NCBI GenBank assembly: GCA_025353085.1
Contig: JANXRI010000085.1
Location: forward strand, 1-27,461
Direction: 5' to 3'
DNA length: 27,461 nucleotides
Source: Betaproteobacteria bacterium
GTDB lineage: Bacteria > Pseudomonadota > Gammaproteobacteria > Burkholderiales > SG8-41
The notes beneath the pieces are model-generated. The model was not told the origin of the DNA. It did not search any database and saw only the letters and a list, made by a program, of their open reading frames with translations. This document shows positions 8,415-16,513 of this stretch, piece by piece (within the stretch, counting starts at the first letter, position 1; every line of letters begins with the position of its first letter). The translations under genes and the position numbers were made by a program.

Positions 8415-8486
8415 TGCCGGTATCTTATAACATCCGGCAGCGTGGTCACGATGCCGGAGTGGCGCGCGCTTCGCGAGTCCCGGCAT
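8415..8486. repeat. Two tandem inverted repeats in the divergent ABC/mlaF intergenic region
   Basis: The first dyad pairs TGCCGG (8415-8420) with CCGGCA (8434-8439) around a 13-base A/T-rich centre. The second pairs ATGCCGG (8451-8457) with CCGGCAT (8480-8486) around a 22-base GC-rich centre that has its own CGCG pairing. The same hexamer core occurs four times in alternating orientation. They sit just before the mla promoter candidate and within the leader region of the leftward ABC gene. They could be operators or RNA hairpins. Confidence 0.6.
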
Positions 8487-8489
8487 TGA

Positions 8490-8518
8490 TTGTAGTAAAT
8501 CCGCTAACTGTTTAGAAT
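8490..8518 (+). promoter_or_regulatory. Candidate sigma-70 promoter of the mla operon
   Basis: TTGTAG at 8490-8495 and TAGAAT at 8513-8518 are separated by 17 bases. Start of transcription would fall near 8525, leaving a leader of roughly 25 bases before the GTG of mlaF. It directly follows the second dyad. Match and spacing are good, but this is sequence inspection only. Confidence 0.5.
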
Positions 8519-8550
8519 TCGTCGTTTAGCGACAGACCCCGGCAAACGCA

Positions 8551-9351
8551 GTGGCGGACAACCTTATCGAGATTAGCGGCGTCGGTTTTTCCTACGACAA
8601 GCGCCGCATCATCCTGAGCGGCATCGACATGGTCATACCGCGCGGCAAGGTCGTCGCCATCATGGGCATCAGCGGCTCGGGCAAGACGACACTGCTGCGC
8701 CTGATTGGCGGCGCATTGAAACCTACCCAGGGCTCGGTCACGGTGAATGGCGAACTCACGCATGAGCTTGATCGCGAGGGACTCTACCGGATGCGCCGTC
8801 GTATGGGCATGTTGTTCCAGTTCGGCGCGCTGTTTACAGATTTGTCTGTTTACGACAACGTGGCGTTTCAGATGCGCGAGCATACGGATCTGCCCGAATC
8901 GATGATTCATGATCTAGTTATGATGAAGCTCCATGCAGTCGGTCTGCGCGGGGCACATCGCTTGATGCCGGCTGAACTTTCCGGCGGCATGGCACGGCGC
9001 GTGGCGTTGGCGCGCGTGACGGCGCTCGATCCGATGCTGATCATGTATGACGAGCCGTTTACCGGTTTGGATCCGATATCGCTGGGCGTGATTCGCAATC
9101 TCGTGCGCAAGTTAAATGATGCGCTGGGCTCAACCTCGATCGTGGTTACGCACGACGTGCAGGAAGCACTCGACATCGTCGATTATGTGTACTACCTGTC
9201 GGAGGGCGTGATGGTCGCTCACGGCACACCCGCCGAGATGCGTGCATCGAAAGATCCGCTGGTGCACCAATTTGTATGGGGCGAAGCCGACGGGCCGGTC
9301 GCCTATCAATATCCGAGCCGGAATTTCAGCGAGGAACTTGAGCTTGCTTAA
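8551..9351 (+). CDS. mlaF: Phospholipid ABC transporter ATPase MlaF
   Basis: Cytoplasmic ATPase of the MlaFEDB inner-membrane complex that moves phospholipids between the membranes and keeps outer-membrane lipid asymmetry. It has 266 residues. Walker A GISGSGKTT is at 39-47, the signature LSGGMARR at 143-150 is characteristic of the Mla/MCE-type ATPases, and Walker B is MLIMYDEP near 162-169. The start is GTG at 8551 because the first in-frame ATG would remove the N-terminal strands; no strong Shine-Dalgarno is seen. The stop overlaps the mlaE start by eight bases. It is the first gene of mlaFEDCB. Confidence 0.95.
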   Translation: MADNLIEISGVGFSYDKRRIILSGIDMVIPRGKVVAIMGISGSGKTTLLRLIGGALKPTQGSVTVNGELTHELDREGLYRMRRRMGMLFQFGALFTDLSVYDNVAFQMREHTDLPESMIHDLVMMKLHAVGLRGAHRLMPAELSGGMARRVALARVTALDPMLIMYDEPFTGLDPISLGVIRNLVRKLNDALGSTSIVVTHDVQEALDIVDYVYYLSEGVMVAHGTPAEMRASKDPLVHQFVWGEADGPVAYQYPSRNFSEELELA

Positions 9352-10141
9352 TCGGGAGTCGATCTTCAGCGTGCGGCGCATCGGTCATCACGCGATCGAC
9401 AGTGTGCTGCGGCTCGGCTATGCCTCGCGCTTTTTCGCGCTGACCCTGCTCAATTCAGGCAACAGTTTCGTGCGCTTGCGGCTCATAATCCGCGAGCTTT
9501 ATTTTACCGGCGTGTTGTCGATGATCATCATCCTGATTTCAGGGTTGTTCGTCGGCATGGTGCTCGGTTACCAGGGCTACCAGACGCTCAAAACCTATGG
9601 TTCCGAATCCGCGCTCGGCGTATTGGTTGCCTTGTCGCTGGTGCGTGAACTGGGTCCCGTGATGTCGGCACTGCTGTTTGCGAGCCGCGCGGGTTCAGCG
9701 ATGACCGCTGAAATCGGGCTCATGAAAGCGACCGAGCAACTGTCCGCGATGGAAATGATGGCGGTCGATCCGATCGCGCGCGTGGTGGCGCCGCGTTTCT
9801 GGGCCGGTGTGATATCGATGCCGCTGCTGGCTGCCATGTTTAGCGCGATGGGTGTCTACGGCGGTTATCTGGTCGGCGTCGTCGTCATCGGCGTCGACGA
9901 GGGTTCGTTCTGGTCGCAGATGCAAAGCGCGGTTGATTTTCGCGAAGACATTGTCAACGGCGTCATCAAGAGCGTTGTATTCGGCATAGCAGTCACGTGG
10001 ATCGCGCTATTCGAAGGTTATGATGCGCCGCCCACCGCAGAAGGTGTGTCGGGTGCAACGACGCGCACCGTGGTGACGTCGTCGCTCGCGATACTCGGAC
10101 TGGATTTCATCTTAACTGCATTTATGTTTCAGGGGGCTTAA
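9344..10141 (+). CDS. mlaE: Phospholipid ABC transporter permease MlaE (TTG start)
   Basis: Integral permease of the Mla complex, 265 residues from the TTG at 9344. That start is chosen because GAGGAA lies about nine bases upstream, and it gives a length matching E. coli MlaE (260). An open frame continues further upstream inside mlaF but has no homology to the family. Signature segments include GLFVGMVLGYQGY, LVRELGPVMSALLFASRAGS, AEIGLMKATEQLSAMEMMAVDP and a C-terminal LGLDFILTAFMF. Five to six hydrophobic segments are visible. The stop and the mlaD ATG share one base (TAATG at 10139-10143). Confidence 0.93.
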   Translation: MLNRESIFSVRRIGHHAIDSVLRLGYASRFFALTLLNSGNSFVRLRLIIRELYFTGVLSMIIILISGLFVGMVLGYQGYQTLKTYGSESALGVLVALSLVRELGPVMSALLFASRAGSAMTAEIGLMKATEQLSAMEMMAVDPIARVVAPRFWAGVISMPLLAAMFSAMGVYGGYLVGVVVIGVDEGSFWSQMQSAVDFREDIVNGVIKSVVFGIAVTWIALFEGYDAPPTAEGVSGATTRTVVTSSLAILGLDFILTAFMFQGA

Positions 10142-10614
10142 TGGAACGCTCGGCACTGGATCTATGGGTTGGCCTGTTCGTGGTGGCGGGCTTTGCCGCG
10201 CTGACGATACTCGCGCTCAAAGTAGGCAACATGGGCAGCTTCGGCGGCGCCGAAACCTATCAATTGACCGCACCGTTTAGCAATATCGGCGGGCTCAAGG
10301 CGCGCGCCGCGGTAAAAAGCGCGGGGGTCGTCGTTGGCCGCGTTTCCGACATCAGCTTTGACAACGAAAAATTCGTGGCCAAGGTCAGCATGAATATCGA
10401 AAAGCGGTTTAAGTTTCCTAAAGACAGCTCGGCGTCCATTCTGACTGCTGGGTTGCTGGGTGAACAATACGTCGGCCTCGAAGGCGGCGCTGACGACGCC
10501 TTGCTCGCGGGCGGTGATACGATCAAGATGACGCAGTCGGCGGTGGTGCTCGAGAAATTAATCAGCCAGTTTATGTACAGCAAGGCGGCCGAAGGCGGAA
10601 GCACAGGCAAGTAA
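10141..10614 (+). CDS. mlaD: MCE-domain phospholipid-binding protein MlaD
   Basis: Periplasmic, membrane-anchored MCE protein that forms the hexameric lipid channel of the Mla complex. It has 157 residues. One N-terminal membrane helix (about 8-27) is followed by the MCE domain from about 38 to 120, with FSNIGGLKARAAVKSAGVVV and the LLGEQYVGL segment. A short C-terminal helix (about 131-147) follows. It is shorter than E. coli MlaD (183) but of ordinary size for betaproteobacteria. It begins in the mlaE stop codon. Confidence 0.93.
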   Translation: MERSALDLWVGLFVVAGFAALTILALKVGNMGSFGGAETYQLTAPFSNIGGLKARAAVKSAGVVVGRVSDISFDNEKFVAKVSMNIEKRFKFPKDSSASILTAGLLGEQYVGLEGGADDALLAGGDTIKMTQSAVVLEKLISQFMYSKAAEGGSTGK

Positions 10615-10657
10615 AAGCGTGGGGGGAACCACAGTGAGTGTCATGGAAGGAAGTGCA

Positions 10658-11332
10658 ATGATGAAGTCGATCAGCGGTGTTCTCGGGATGTTGCTCGCAG
10701 CGGCGACGCTGTCGGCTTGGGCGCAGGGTGCGGTCCCGGTCGTCCAGTCGCAGCCTCAATCCCAAACTCAGGATATCGGGCCGGATGCGCTGGCGAAGAA
10801 AGTCACCGACGAAGTGATCGCGGTATTGCGCGCCGACAAGGACATCCAGGCTGGCAACACCAAGAAACTGCTCGATGTGATCGAAGCGAAAATTCTGCCG
10901 CATTTCAATTTTGCGCGGATGACGCGGCTCGCGGTGGGCGCAGCCTGGCGCCAGGCGTCGCCTGCGCAACAGCAAAGCCTGACGACCGAGTTTCGCACCT
11001 TGCTCGTGAATACTTACACGACTGCGTTCAGCCAGTACCGCGACCAGGTTATCGAGTATCGGCCGTTTAAAATGGCACCCGGCGACACCGATGTCGTCGT
11101 GCGTTCGCTGATTAAGCAGAAGACCGGCGCCGATGCGATCGATATCAACTACAACATGGAAAAGAGCGACAGCGGCTGGAAGGTTTATGACGTCGTCATT
11201 GCGGGGGTCAGTCTCGTGCAGAATTACCGCAGCAGTTTCGCCTCCGAGATCCAGAAGAGCGGGGTCGACGGACTGATTGCGACTTTGGCGGCCAAAAATA
11301 AGTCGCTGGCCCAGCAGGTCAGCCGGAAATGA
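10658..11332 (+). CDS. mlaC: Periplasmic phospholipid shuttle protein MlaC
   Basis: Soluble periplasmic protein that carries phospholipid between the MlaFEDB complex and the outer-membrane MlaA. It has 224 residues from the ATG at 10658, with a GGAAGGA ribosome site at 10645-10651; the adjacent ATG at 10661 is equally possible, and a longer reading from a GTG at 10619 only adds residues before the signal peptide. The Sec signal peptide ends at about WAQG (residue 24). The MlaC/Ttg2D body includes ILPHFNFARMTRLAVG and YRSSFASEIQKSGVDGLIATL near the end. MlaA, often encoded between mlaD and mlaC in betaproteobacteria, is missing here. The stop overlaps mlaB as ATGA. Confidence 0.92.
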   Translation: MMKSISGVLGMLLAAATLSAWAQGAVPVVQSQPQSQTQDIGPDALAKKVTDEVIAVLRADKDIQAGNTKKLLDVIEAKILPHFNFARMTRLAVGAAWRQASPAQQQSLTTEFRTLLVNTYTTAFSQYRDQVIEYRPFKMAPGDTDVVVRSLIKQKTGADAIDINYNMEKSDSGWKVYDVVIAGVSLVQNYRSSFASEIQKSGVDGLIATLAAKNKSLAQQVSRK

Positions 11333-11610
11333 TCGAACGGGCGGGCAATGAGCTGCGCTTGTCCGGAGCAGTCACGCTGGCCAACGCCGTTGCACTGTGT
11401 GAAGAAGGCAAACAGCAGTTGAACGGCGACCTCGTGATCGATCTCGCCGCGGTTACCGAAGTCGACTCCGCTGCCTTGAGCGTGCTGTTCGAGTGGCGCC
11501 GCGCCGCCCGCGAGAAAAATCACAAGCTCGCATTTCGCAATCTCCCCGATAGCATGAGAAGCCTGGCGGCGCTCTATGGCGTCGCCGACCTGGTTGCGCC
11601 GGGCGACTAA
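11329..11610 (+). CDS. mlaB: STAS-domain protein MlaB
   Basis: Small cytoplasmic STAS protein of 93 residues that binds MlaF and is needed for activity of the transporter. The beta-strand pattern and the loop around VTEVDSAALSVLFEW fit the STAS fold. In anti-sigma antagonists the Ser in this loop is phosphorylated; here the DSAAL sequence is present. Its ATG overlaps the mlaC stop (11329-11332). It is the last gene of mlaFEDCB; about 206 bp then separate it from ibaG. Confidence 0.88.
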   Translation: MIERAGNELRLSGAVTLANAVALCEEGKQQLNGDLVIDLAAVTEVDSAALSVLFEWRRAAREKNHKLAFRNLPDSMRSLAALYGVADLVAPGD

Positions 11611-11611
11611 A

Positions 11612-11725
11612 GTCGCCGCTACGGGATTTGCAATGCGGGCCGCGCCGCGCCGCCGCCTGTTGTCCATATGACCCAGCATTACCAATCGAGCGCGCCGTCA
11701 AACGCTATGTCACCGTAGTGGCGGC
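11612..11725. repeat. Long-range imperfect inverted repeat in the mlaB-ibaG gap
   Basis: GTCGCCGCTACGG at 11612-11624 pairs, allowing two G-U pairs, with CCGTAGTGGCGGC at 11713-11725. The 88-base interior is GC-rich and has no open frame of note. The 114-bp unit lies entirely in the gap after mlaB. No flanking target duplication is visible. It could be a structured RNA, a miniature-element remnant or chance in GC-rich DNA. Confidence 0.35.
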
Positions 11726-11816
11726 ATTGACCGCTTTATCCAGGCGCATGCTTTGCCTGTGCACAACCGGGTATAAACTCCGGCACTGAAAAATCGGCAT
11801 TGAAAGGACTCTATCC

Positions 11817-12053
11817 ATGGTAACCCCCGAGCAAGTCAAATCCTATATCGAGCAGGGGCTCGAATGCGAGGCCGTTAAGGTTGCGGGCGACGGGCAACAT
11901 TTCGAGGCGGTGATCGTAAGCGCCGCTTTTCGCGGCAAAAACAAAGTGCAGCAGCATCAGATCGTCTACCGCGCGCTCGGCGACCGCATGCGCGAAGAAA
12001 TACACGCGTTGTCGATGCAAACGCATACGCCCGAAGAGTGGGCAGCGCGCTAG
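11817..12053 (+). CDS. ibaG: BolA/IbaG-family protein
   Basis: A 78-residue cytoplasmic protein of the BolA family, IbaG (YrbA) branch. These proteins work with monothiol glutaredoxins in iron-sulfur cluster handling and acid response. The body reads with the conserved VKVAGDGQHFEAVIVSAAF and QIVYRALGDRM segments; the His in the GDGQHFE loop and the helix that follows are typical. The start is supported by AAAGGA about ten bases upstream. It lies 18 bp before murA, the usual order in proteobacteria. Confidence 0.92.
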   Translation: MVTPEQVKSYIEQGLECEAVKVAGDGQHFEAVIVSAAFRGKNKVQQHQIVYRALGDRMREEIHALSMQTHTPEEWAAR

Positions 12054-12071
12054 TCCGCGGCCGTTTCACCA

Positions 12072-13325
12072 ATGGATAAACTGGTCATCGAGGGCGGCGT
12101 CGCGCTCAAAGGCGAAGTCCGGATTTCAGGCGCCAAGAACGCAGCATTGCCGATCCTGTGCGCGGCGATTTTGAGCGATGAACCGTTGCGCGTCGCCAAT
12201 GTGCCGCAACTGCGCGATATCACCACGATGCTCGAATTGCTGGCGCAAATGGGGGTGGCCGTAGCGGTCGACGACAAGCTCGGCGTCGAGCTCAATGCAC
12301 AGACGCTCGATAATCCGGCGGCCCCGTACGAGTTGGTTAAAACGATGCGCGCATCGGTGCTTGTCCTTGGACCGCTGCTCGCGCGTTGCGGCAAGGCGCG
12401 TGTATCACTGCCGGGCGGGTGCGCGATCGGGCTCAGGCCCGTCGATCAGCATTTGAAAGCGCTGCAGGCAATGGGCGCGACAATTTCGATCGAGCACGGC
12501 TATATGGAGGCGAGCGCGCCGCGTTTAACAGGCGCCCGCATCGTCATGGATCTGGTGACGGTCACCGGCACCGAGAACATCATGATGGCGGCGACGCTCG
12601 CCGATGGCGAAACCATTATCGAGAATGCGGCCCGCGAGCCCGAGGTCGTCGATCTCGCTAATTGTTTGAAAGCCATGGGCGCCAAGATCAAAGGCGCCGG
12701 GGGCGACGTGATCAGGATTACCGGCGTGCCCCGCTTGCACGCCGCGAGTTACCGCGTGATGCCGGACCGCATCGAGACCGGCACATTCCTGGCGGCGGCT
12801 GCGGCAACTGGCGGCGAAGTCCGGCTGCGCGATACGCGCGCCACTATACTCGACGCCGTGCTGGAGAAACTCCGCGAGGCAGGCGCGCAGGTGGAGTCGG
12901 CGGACGACTGGATCACGCTCAGCATGCCCGGCCGGCTGCGGGCGGTAAATCTGCGGACTGCGCCTTATCCGGCGTTCCCGACCGACATGCAGGCCCAATT
13001 CATGGCGTTGAACTGCGTCGCGCTGGGCACTTCGTTGATCACTGAAACAATATTTGAAAATCGTTTCATGCACGTGCAGGAATTGCGCCGGCTCGGCGCG
13101 CAAATCGAGGTCGAGGGCAATACTGCCATAGTGAAGGGTGTCGAGCGTCTCGATGGAGCCACTGTAATGGCCACCGATCTGCGCGCGTCGGCGAGCCTCG
13201 TGATTGCCGGATTGACCGCGCGCGGCGAAACGGCGATCGAACGCGTGTACCATCTCGACCGCGGTTACGAAGCGATCGAAGAAAAACTGTCTGGTCTGGG
13301 CGCGCGCATCAGCCGGGTGCGCTAA
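12072..13325 (+). CDS. murA: UDP-N-acetylglucosamine 1-carboxyvinyltransferase MurA
   Basis: First committed step of peptidoglycan synthesis: transfers enolpyruvate from PEP to UDP-GlcNAc in the cytosol. It has 417 residues, matching the family (about 419). The N-terminal SGAKNAALP segment carries the conserved Lys-Asn pair. The catalytic loop LPGGCAIGLRPVD holds Cys117, equivalent to E. coli Cys115, so the enzyme should be sensitive to fosfomycin (inference). The two inverted alpha/beta domains are complete and the C-terminus reads DRGYEAIEEKLSGLGARI. It sits 18 bp after ibaG and is followed by a 135-bp gap with a promoter-like sequence before hisG. Confidence 0.97.
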   Translation: MDKLVIEGGVALKGEVRISGAKNAALPILCAAILSDEPLRVANVPQLRDITTMLELLAQMGVAVAVDDKLGVELNAQTLDNPAAPYELVKTMRASVLVLGPLLARCGKARVSLPGGCAIGLRPVDQHLKALQAMGATISIEHGYMEASAPRLTGARIVMDLVTVTGTENIMMAATLADGETIIENAAREPEVVDLANCLKAMGAKIKGAGGDVIRITGVPRLHAASYRVMPDRIETGTFLAAAAATGGEVRLRDTRATILDAVLEKLREAGAQVESADDWITLSMPGRLRAVNLRTAPYPAFPTDMQAQFMALNCVALGTSLITETIFENRFMHVQELRRLGAQIEVEGNTAIVKGVERLDGATVMATDLRASASLVIAGLTARGETAIERVYHLDRGYEAIEEKLSGLGARISRVR

Positions 13326-13405
13326 GCGTAACGCGCCCCGCATGACACCGGCGCTTACCACTTTAAAGCCGACCCGCCCGAATGTCGGCCGCCTCAATGC
13401 CGACC

Positions 13406-13433
13406 CTTACAGGCCCGGCATCTGCGGTAAAAT
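13406..13433 (+). promoter_or_regulatory. Candidate promoter upstream of hisG
   Basis: CTTACA at 13406-13411 and TAAAAT at 13428-13433 are separated by 16 bases; transcription would begin near 13440, about 20 bases before the hisG ATG. No leader peptide rich in histidine codons and no attenuator-like hairpin with a T run is visible in the 135-bp gap. Confidence 0.42.
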
Positions 13434-13460
13434 TCCCGCTCCCTCTCCGCCCACGCCGCC

Positions 13461-14096
13461 ATGCTCAGTATCGCTCTTTCGAAGGGACGCATCCTCGACG
13501 AGACGCTGCCTTTACTCAAGGCGGCGGGCATCGTCGCAGCCGAAGATCCCGCGACGTCGCGTAAGCTGATTATTTCAACGTCACACGACGGTGTGCGGCT
13601 CATCATCGTGCGCGCGACCGATGTGCCAACGTATGTGCAATACGGCGCGGCCGATCTGGGCATTGCCGGCGGCGACATTCTCGCTGAATACGGCAGCAAC
13701 GGATTGTACCAACCGCTCGATCTCAAAATTGCGCGCTGCCGTTTGATGGTCGCCGTGCGTAAAGACTTCGCCTACGAGCAGGCAGTGCGTTCAGGCGCGC
13801 GACTGCGCGTCGCGACTAAATATCTGCAGACAGCGCGCGAGCATTTTGCGGCGAAGGGCGTGCATGTCGATCTGATCAAACTTTACGGGTCGATGGAACT
13901 CGCGCCGCTGACCGGGCTCGCGGATGCAATTGTCGATCTGGTCAGCACGGGACACACGCTCAAAGCGAATAATCTGGTGGCCGTCGAAGAAATCGCGCGG
14001 GTCAGCGCGCGACTGATCGTCAACCAGGCGGCGTTTAAATTGAAGCGCGCTCAGATTCAGCCGCTGCTCGACGACCTGACACGGGCCGTCAAGTGA
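13461..14096 (+). CDS. hisG: ATP phosphoribosyltransferase catalytic subunit HisG (short form)
   Basis: First step of histidine synthesis: ATP plus PRPP to phosphoribosyl-ATP. It has 211 residues, the short form that lacks the C-terminal regulatory domain and works as a hetero-octamer with HisZ. Features include LSKGRILDETLPLL at the N-terminus, GAADLGIAGGDIL, and the PRPP-binding loop around ADAIVDLVSTGHTLKANNL. No hisZ is in the window; in betaproteobacteria it is usually elsewhere (established knowledge). The stop overlaps the hisD start as GTGA (14093-14096). Confidence 0.96.
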   Translation: MLSIALSKGRILDETLPLLKAAGIVAAEDPATSRKLIISTSHDGVRLIIVRATDVPTYVQYGAADLGIAGGDILAEYGSNGLYQPLDLKIARCRLMVAVRKDFAYEQAVRSGARLRVATKYLQTAREHFAAKGVHVDLIKLYGSMELAPLTGLADAIVDLVSTGHTLKANNLVAVEEIARVSARLIVNQAAFKLKRAQIQPLLDDLTRAVK

Positions 14097-15391
14097 CGGC
14101 GCTCAAGCGCTTAAAGTCGAGCTCGGCTGATTTCGCGGCTAAGCTCGCGGCCTTGCTCGCATTCGAAGGCGCGCAGGACCCGGCCATAGATGCGACCGTC
14201 GCGGGCGTGCTCGCGGACGTAAAGCAGCGCGGCGACGCTGCGGTGCTCGACTACACGCGCCGTTTCGACCGGGTGCAGGCCGCGTCCGTTGCGCAACTCG
14301 AATTTACGCGCGACGAAATGCAAAGTGCGCTCGCTTCGATCACGCCGGCGCAACGCGGCGCCCTCGAACAGGCGGCGGCGCGGGTGCGCGCGTATCACGA
14401 AAAACAAATTGCGCAGTCATGGAGTTATACCGACGACGACGGCACGCGCCTCGGCCAGCAGGTATGCGCGCTCGACCGCGTTGGCATTTACGTGCCGGGC
14501 GGCAAGGCCGCGTATCCATCGTCGGTTCTGATGAATGCGCTGCCGGCCAAAGTTGCGGGCGTGCGTGAAATCGTGATGGTTGTGCCGACGCCCGACGGCG
14601 CAAAGAATGCGCTCGTACTGGCTGCGGCCGCACTCGCCGGCGTCGACCGCGCGTTTGGCATTGGCGGCGCGCAGGCAATTGGCGCGCTTGCGTTCGGCAC
14701 GAAAACTGTGCCACAGGTCGACAAAATCGTCGGCCCCGGCAACGCCTATGTCGCCGCCGCCAAGCGCCGTGTCTTTGGCGTCGTCGGCATTGACATGGTC
14801 GCTGGCCCGTCGGAAATCCTGATCGTGTGTGACGGCAGCACGGACCCGGACTGGATTGCGATGGATCTGTTTTCGCAAGCCGAACACGACGAACTCGCGC
14901 AGGCGATATTGCTGGCACCCGGGGCGCGCTATCTAGATCGAGTGGCAGCGAGTATCGAGCGCCTCCTGCCGACGATGCCACGGCAAATCGTAATCAAAGC
15001 CGCGCTCGAAAAGCGCGGCGCGTTGATCGAAGTACGCGATCTCGACGAGGCGTGCGCGATTGCAAACCAGGTCGCGCCCGAGCATCTTGAATTGTCGGTG
15101 GCGAATGCCGAAGCGCTGTTGCCCAAGATACGCAATGCCGGCGCGATTTTTCTGGGTGCCTATACTTCAGAAGCGCTCGGCGATTATTGCGCCGGGCCTA
15201 ATCACGTGCTGCCGACTTCGCGTACCGCGCGTTTTTCCTCGCCGCTCGGGGTTTATGATTTCCAGAAGCGCTCGAGCGTCATAGGCGTGTCGAAAAAAGG
15301 CGCGGCCGCACTTGGCGCAATTGCAATCGAGCTCGCGCGCGGCGAAGGCCTGGACGCCCACGCGCGTTCGGCCGCCTACCGAATGAAATAA
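14093..15391 (+). CDS. hisD: Histidinol dehydrogenase HisD (GTG start)
   Basis: Zinc- and NAD-dependent enzyme that oxidises histidinol to histidine in two steps. It has 432 residues, full length. Conserved segments are ALDRVGIYVPGGKAAYPSSV, GIGGAQAIGALAFGT, KIVGPGNAYVAAAKR, the AGPSEILI motif, the zinc-ligand region FSQAEHDE, and EHLELSVANAE. The GTG start overlaps the hisG stop by four bases, so translation is probably coupled. Confidence 0.97.
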   Translation: MTALKRLKSSSADFAAKLAALLAFEGAQDPAIDATVAGVLADVKQRGDAAVLDYTRRFDRVQAASVAQLEFTRDEMQSALASITPAQRGALEQAAARVRAYHEKQIAQSWSYTDDDGTRLGQQVCALDRVGIYVPGGKAAYPSSVLMNALPAKVAGVREIVMVVPTPDGAKNALVLAAAALAGVDRAFGIGGAQAIGALAFGTKTVPQVDKIVGPGNAYVAAAKRRVFGVVGIDMVAGPSEILIVCDGSTDPDWIAMDLFSQAEHDELAQAILLAPGARYLDRVAASIERLLPTMPRQIVIKAALEKRGALIEVRDLDEACAIANQVAPEHLELSVANAEALLPKIRNAGAIFLGAYTSEALGDYCAGPNHVLPTSRTARFSSPLGVYDFQKRSSVIGVSKKGAAALGAIAIELARGEGLDAHARSAAYRMK

Positions 15392-15414
15392 AAAGCGGAT
15401 GAAGTGATCAGCCG

Positions 15415-16482
15415 ATGAGCCGCTATTGGAGCAAGGTCGTGCACGGCCTCACGCCTTATGTGCCGGGCGAGCAGCCGAAGTTGCCGAACCTGATCAAGCT
15501 CAATACCAACGAAAGTCCGTACGGACCCAGCCGCAAGGTGATCGATGCGCTGCGCGCAGAAATCGGCGACTCGCTGCGCTTGTATCCCGACCCTGGCAGC
15601 GACAAGTTGCGCGCGGCGATTGCGCGGCGGCATGGCCTCACGCCCGCGCAGGTGTTCGTCGGCAATGGGTCGGATGAAGTGCTCGCGCATGTGTTCCACG
15701 CGCTGCTGAAGCACGCCGCGCCCGTGCTTTTTCCGGACATCACGTATAGTTTTTACCCGGTGTACTGCGCGTTGTACGACATCGCGTATGTGCAAGTGCC
15801 GCTCAATGCGGCGTTTGAAATCGACGTCGGCGATTATGAGCGTGCGAACGGCGGCATTATTTTTCCGAATCCGAATGCGCCGACGGGCCGGCTGGTGCCA
15901 GTGGCTGAAATCGAGCGCCTGCTCAAAGCGAACACGGCGTCAGTCGTGGTGGTCGACGAAGCGTATGTCGACTTCGGCGGCGTGTCATGCGTGCCGTTGA
16001 TCGAGCAATATCCGCAGTTATTGGTCACGCACACGCTTTCGAAATCGCACGCGCTCGCGGGCTTGCGCGTTGGTTACGCGACGGGCCATTCGCAATTAAT
16101 CGAGGCGTTGACTCGCGTGAAGGACAGCTTCAATTCATATCCGCTCGATCGGTTCGCTCAAGCGGGCGCGACAGCGGCGATGGAAGACGACGAGTACTTC
16201 GCGGCGATGTGCGCCAAAGTGATAGCGTCAAAGAAAACGCTGGTGGCGAACCTGCAGTCACTCGGCTCTGAAGTGCTGCCCTCGGCGGCGAATTTTGTGT
16301 TTGCGCGTTTTCCGGGGCGCGACGGTGAAGCTATCGCGGCGAAACTGCGGGAACGCAGCATCATCGTGCGGCATTTTCGCAATCCGCCGCGGATCTCGTC
16401 TTTCTTGCGCATTACGATTGGTACCGACGAACAGTGCGCGGGTTTGATCGATGCGTTGCGGCAAATCGTTTATACTAGTTGA
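15415..16482 (+). CDS. hisC: Histidinol-phosphate aminotransferase HisC
   Basis: PLP-dependent fold-type I aminotransferase converting imidazole acetol-phosphate to histidinol-phosphate. It has 355 residues. The N-terminus shows KLNTNESPYGPS, then VGNGSDEVLAHVFHALL, the PNPNAPTGRLV substrate loop, VVDEAYVDFGG with the cofactor-contacting Asp and Tyr, and the Schiff-base lysine Lys210 in LSKSHALAGLRVGY. Arg in the C-terminal FLRITIGT segment binds the carboxylate or phosphate. It follows hisD by 23 bp. Confidence 0.96.
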   Translation: MSRYWSKVVHGLTPYVPGEQPKLPNLIKLNTNESPYGPSRKVIDALRAEIGDSLRLYPDPGSDKLRAAIARRHGLTPAQVFVGNGSDEVLAHVFHALLKHAAPVLFPDITYSFYPVYCALYDIAYVQVPLNAAFEIDVGDYERANGGIIFPNPNAPTGRLVPVAEIERLLKANTASVVVVDEAYVDFGGVSCVPLIEQYPQLLVTHTLSKSHALAGLRVGYATGHSQLIEALTRVKDSFNSYPLDRFAQAGATAAMEDDEYFAAMCAKVIASKKTLVANLQSLGSEVLPSAANFVFARFPGRDGEAIAAKLRERSIIVRHFRNPPRISSFLRITIGTDEQCAGLIDALRQIVYTS

Positions 16483-16513
16483 AACAGATAGTTATTCAAG
16501 GTTCGCGCACATC

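Noticed and set aside
9242..9343. Longer MlaE N-terminus beginning inside mlaF
   Set aside because: The extra residues have no match to MlaE, whereas the TTG at 9344 has a good ribosome site and gives the family length.
11753..11777. TTGCCT followed by TATAAA upstream of ibaG as a promoter
   Set aside because: The spacer is only 13 bases and no other -35 match sits at 16-18 bases. The -10-like TATAAA alone is not enough.
12525..13397. 290-codon open frame opposite murA
   Set aside because: It is a shadow of the murA reading frame; no ribosome site or domain is visible.
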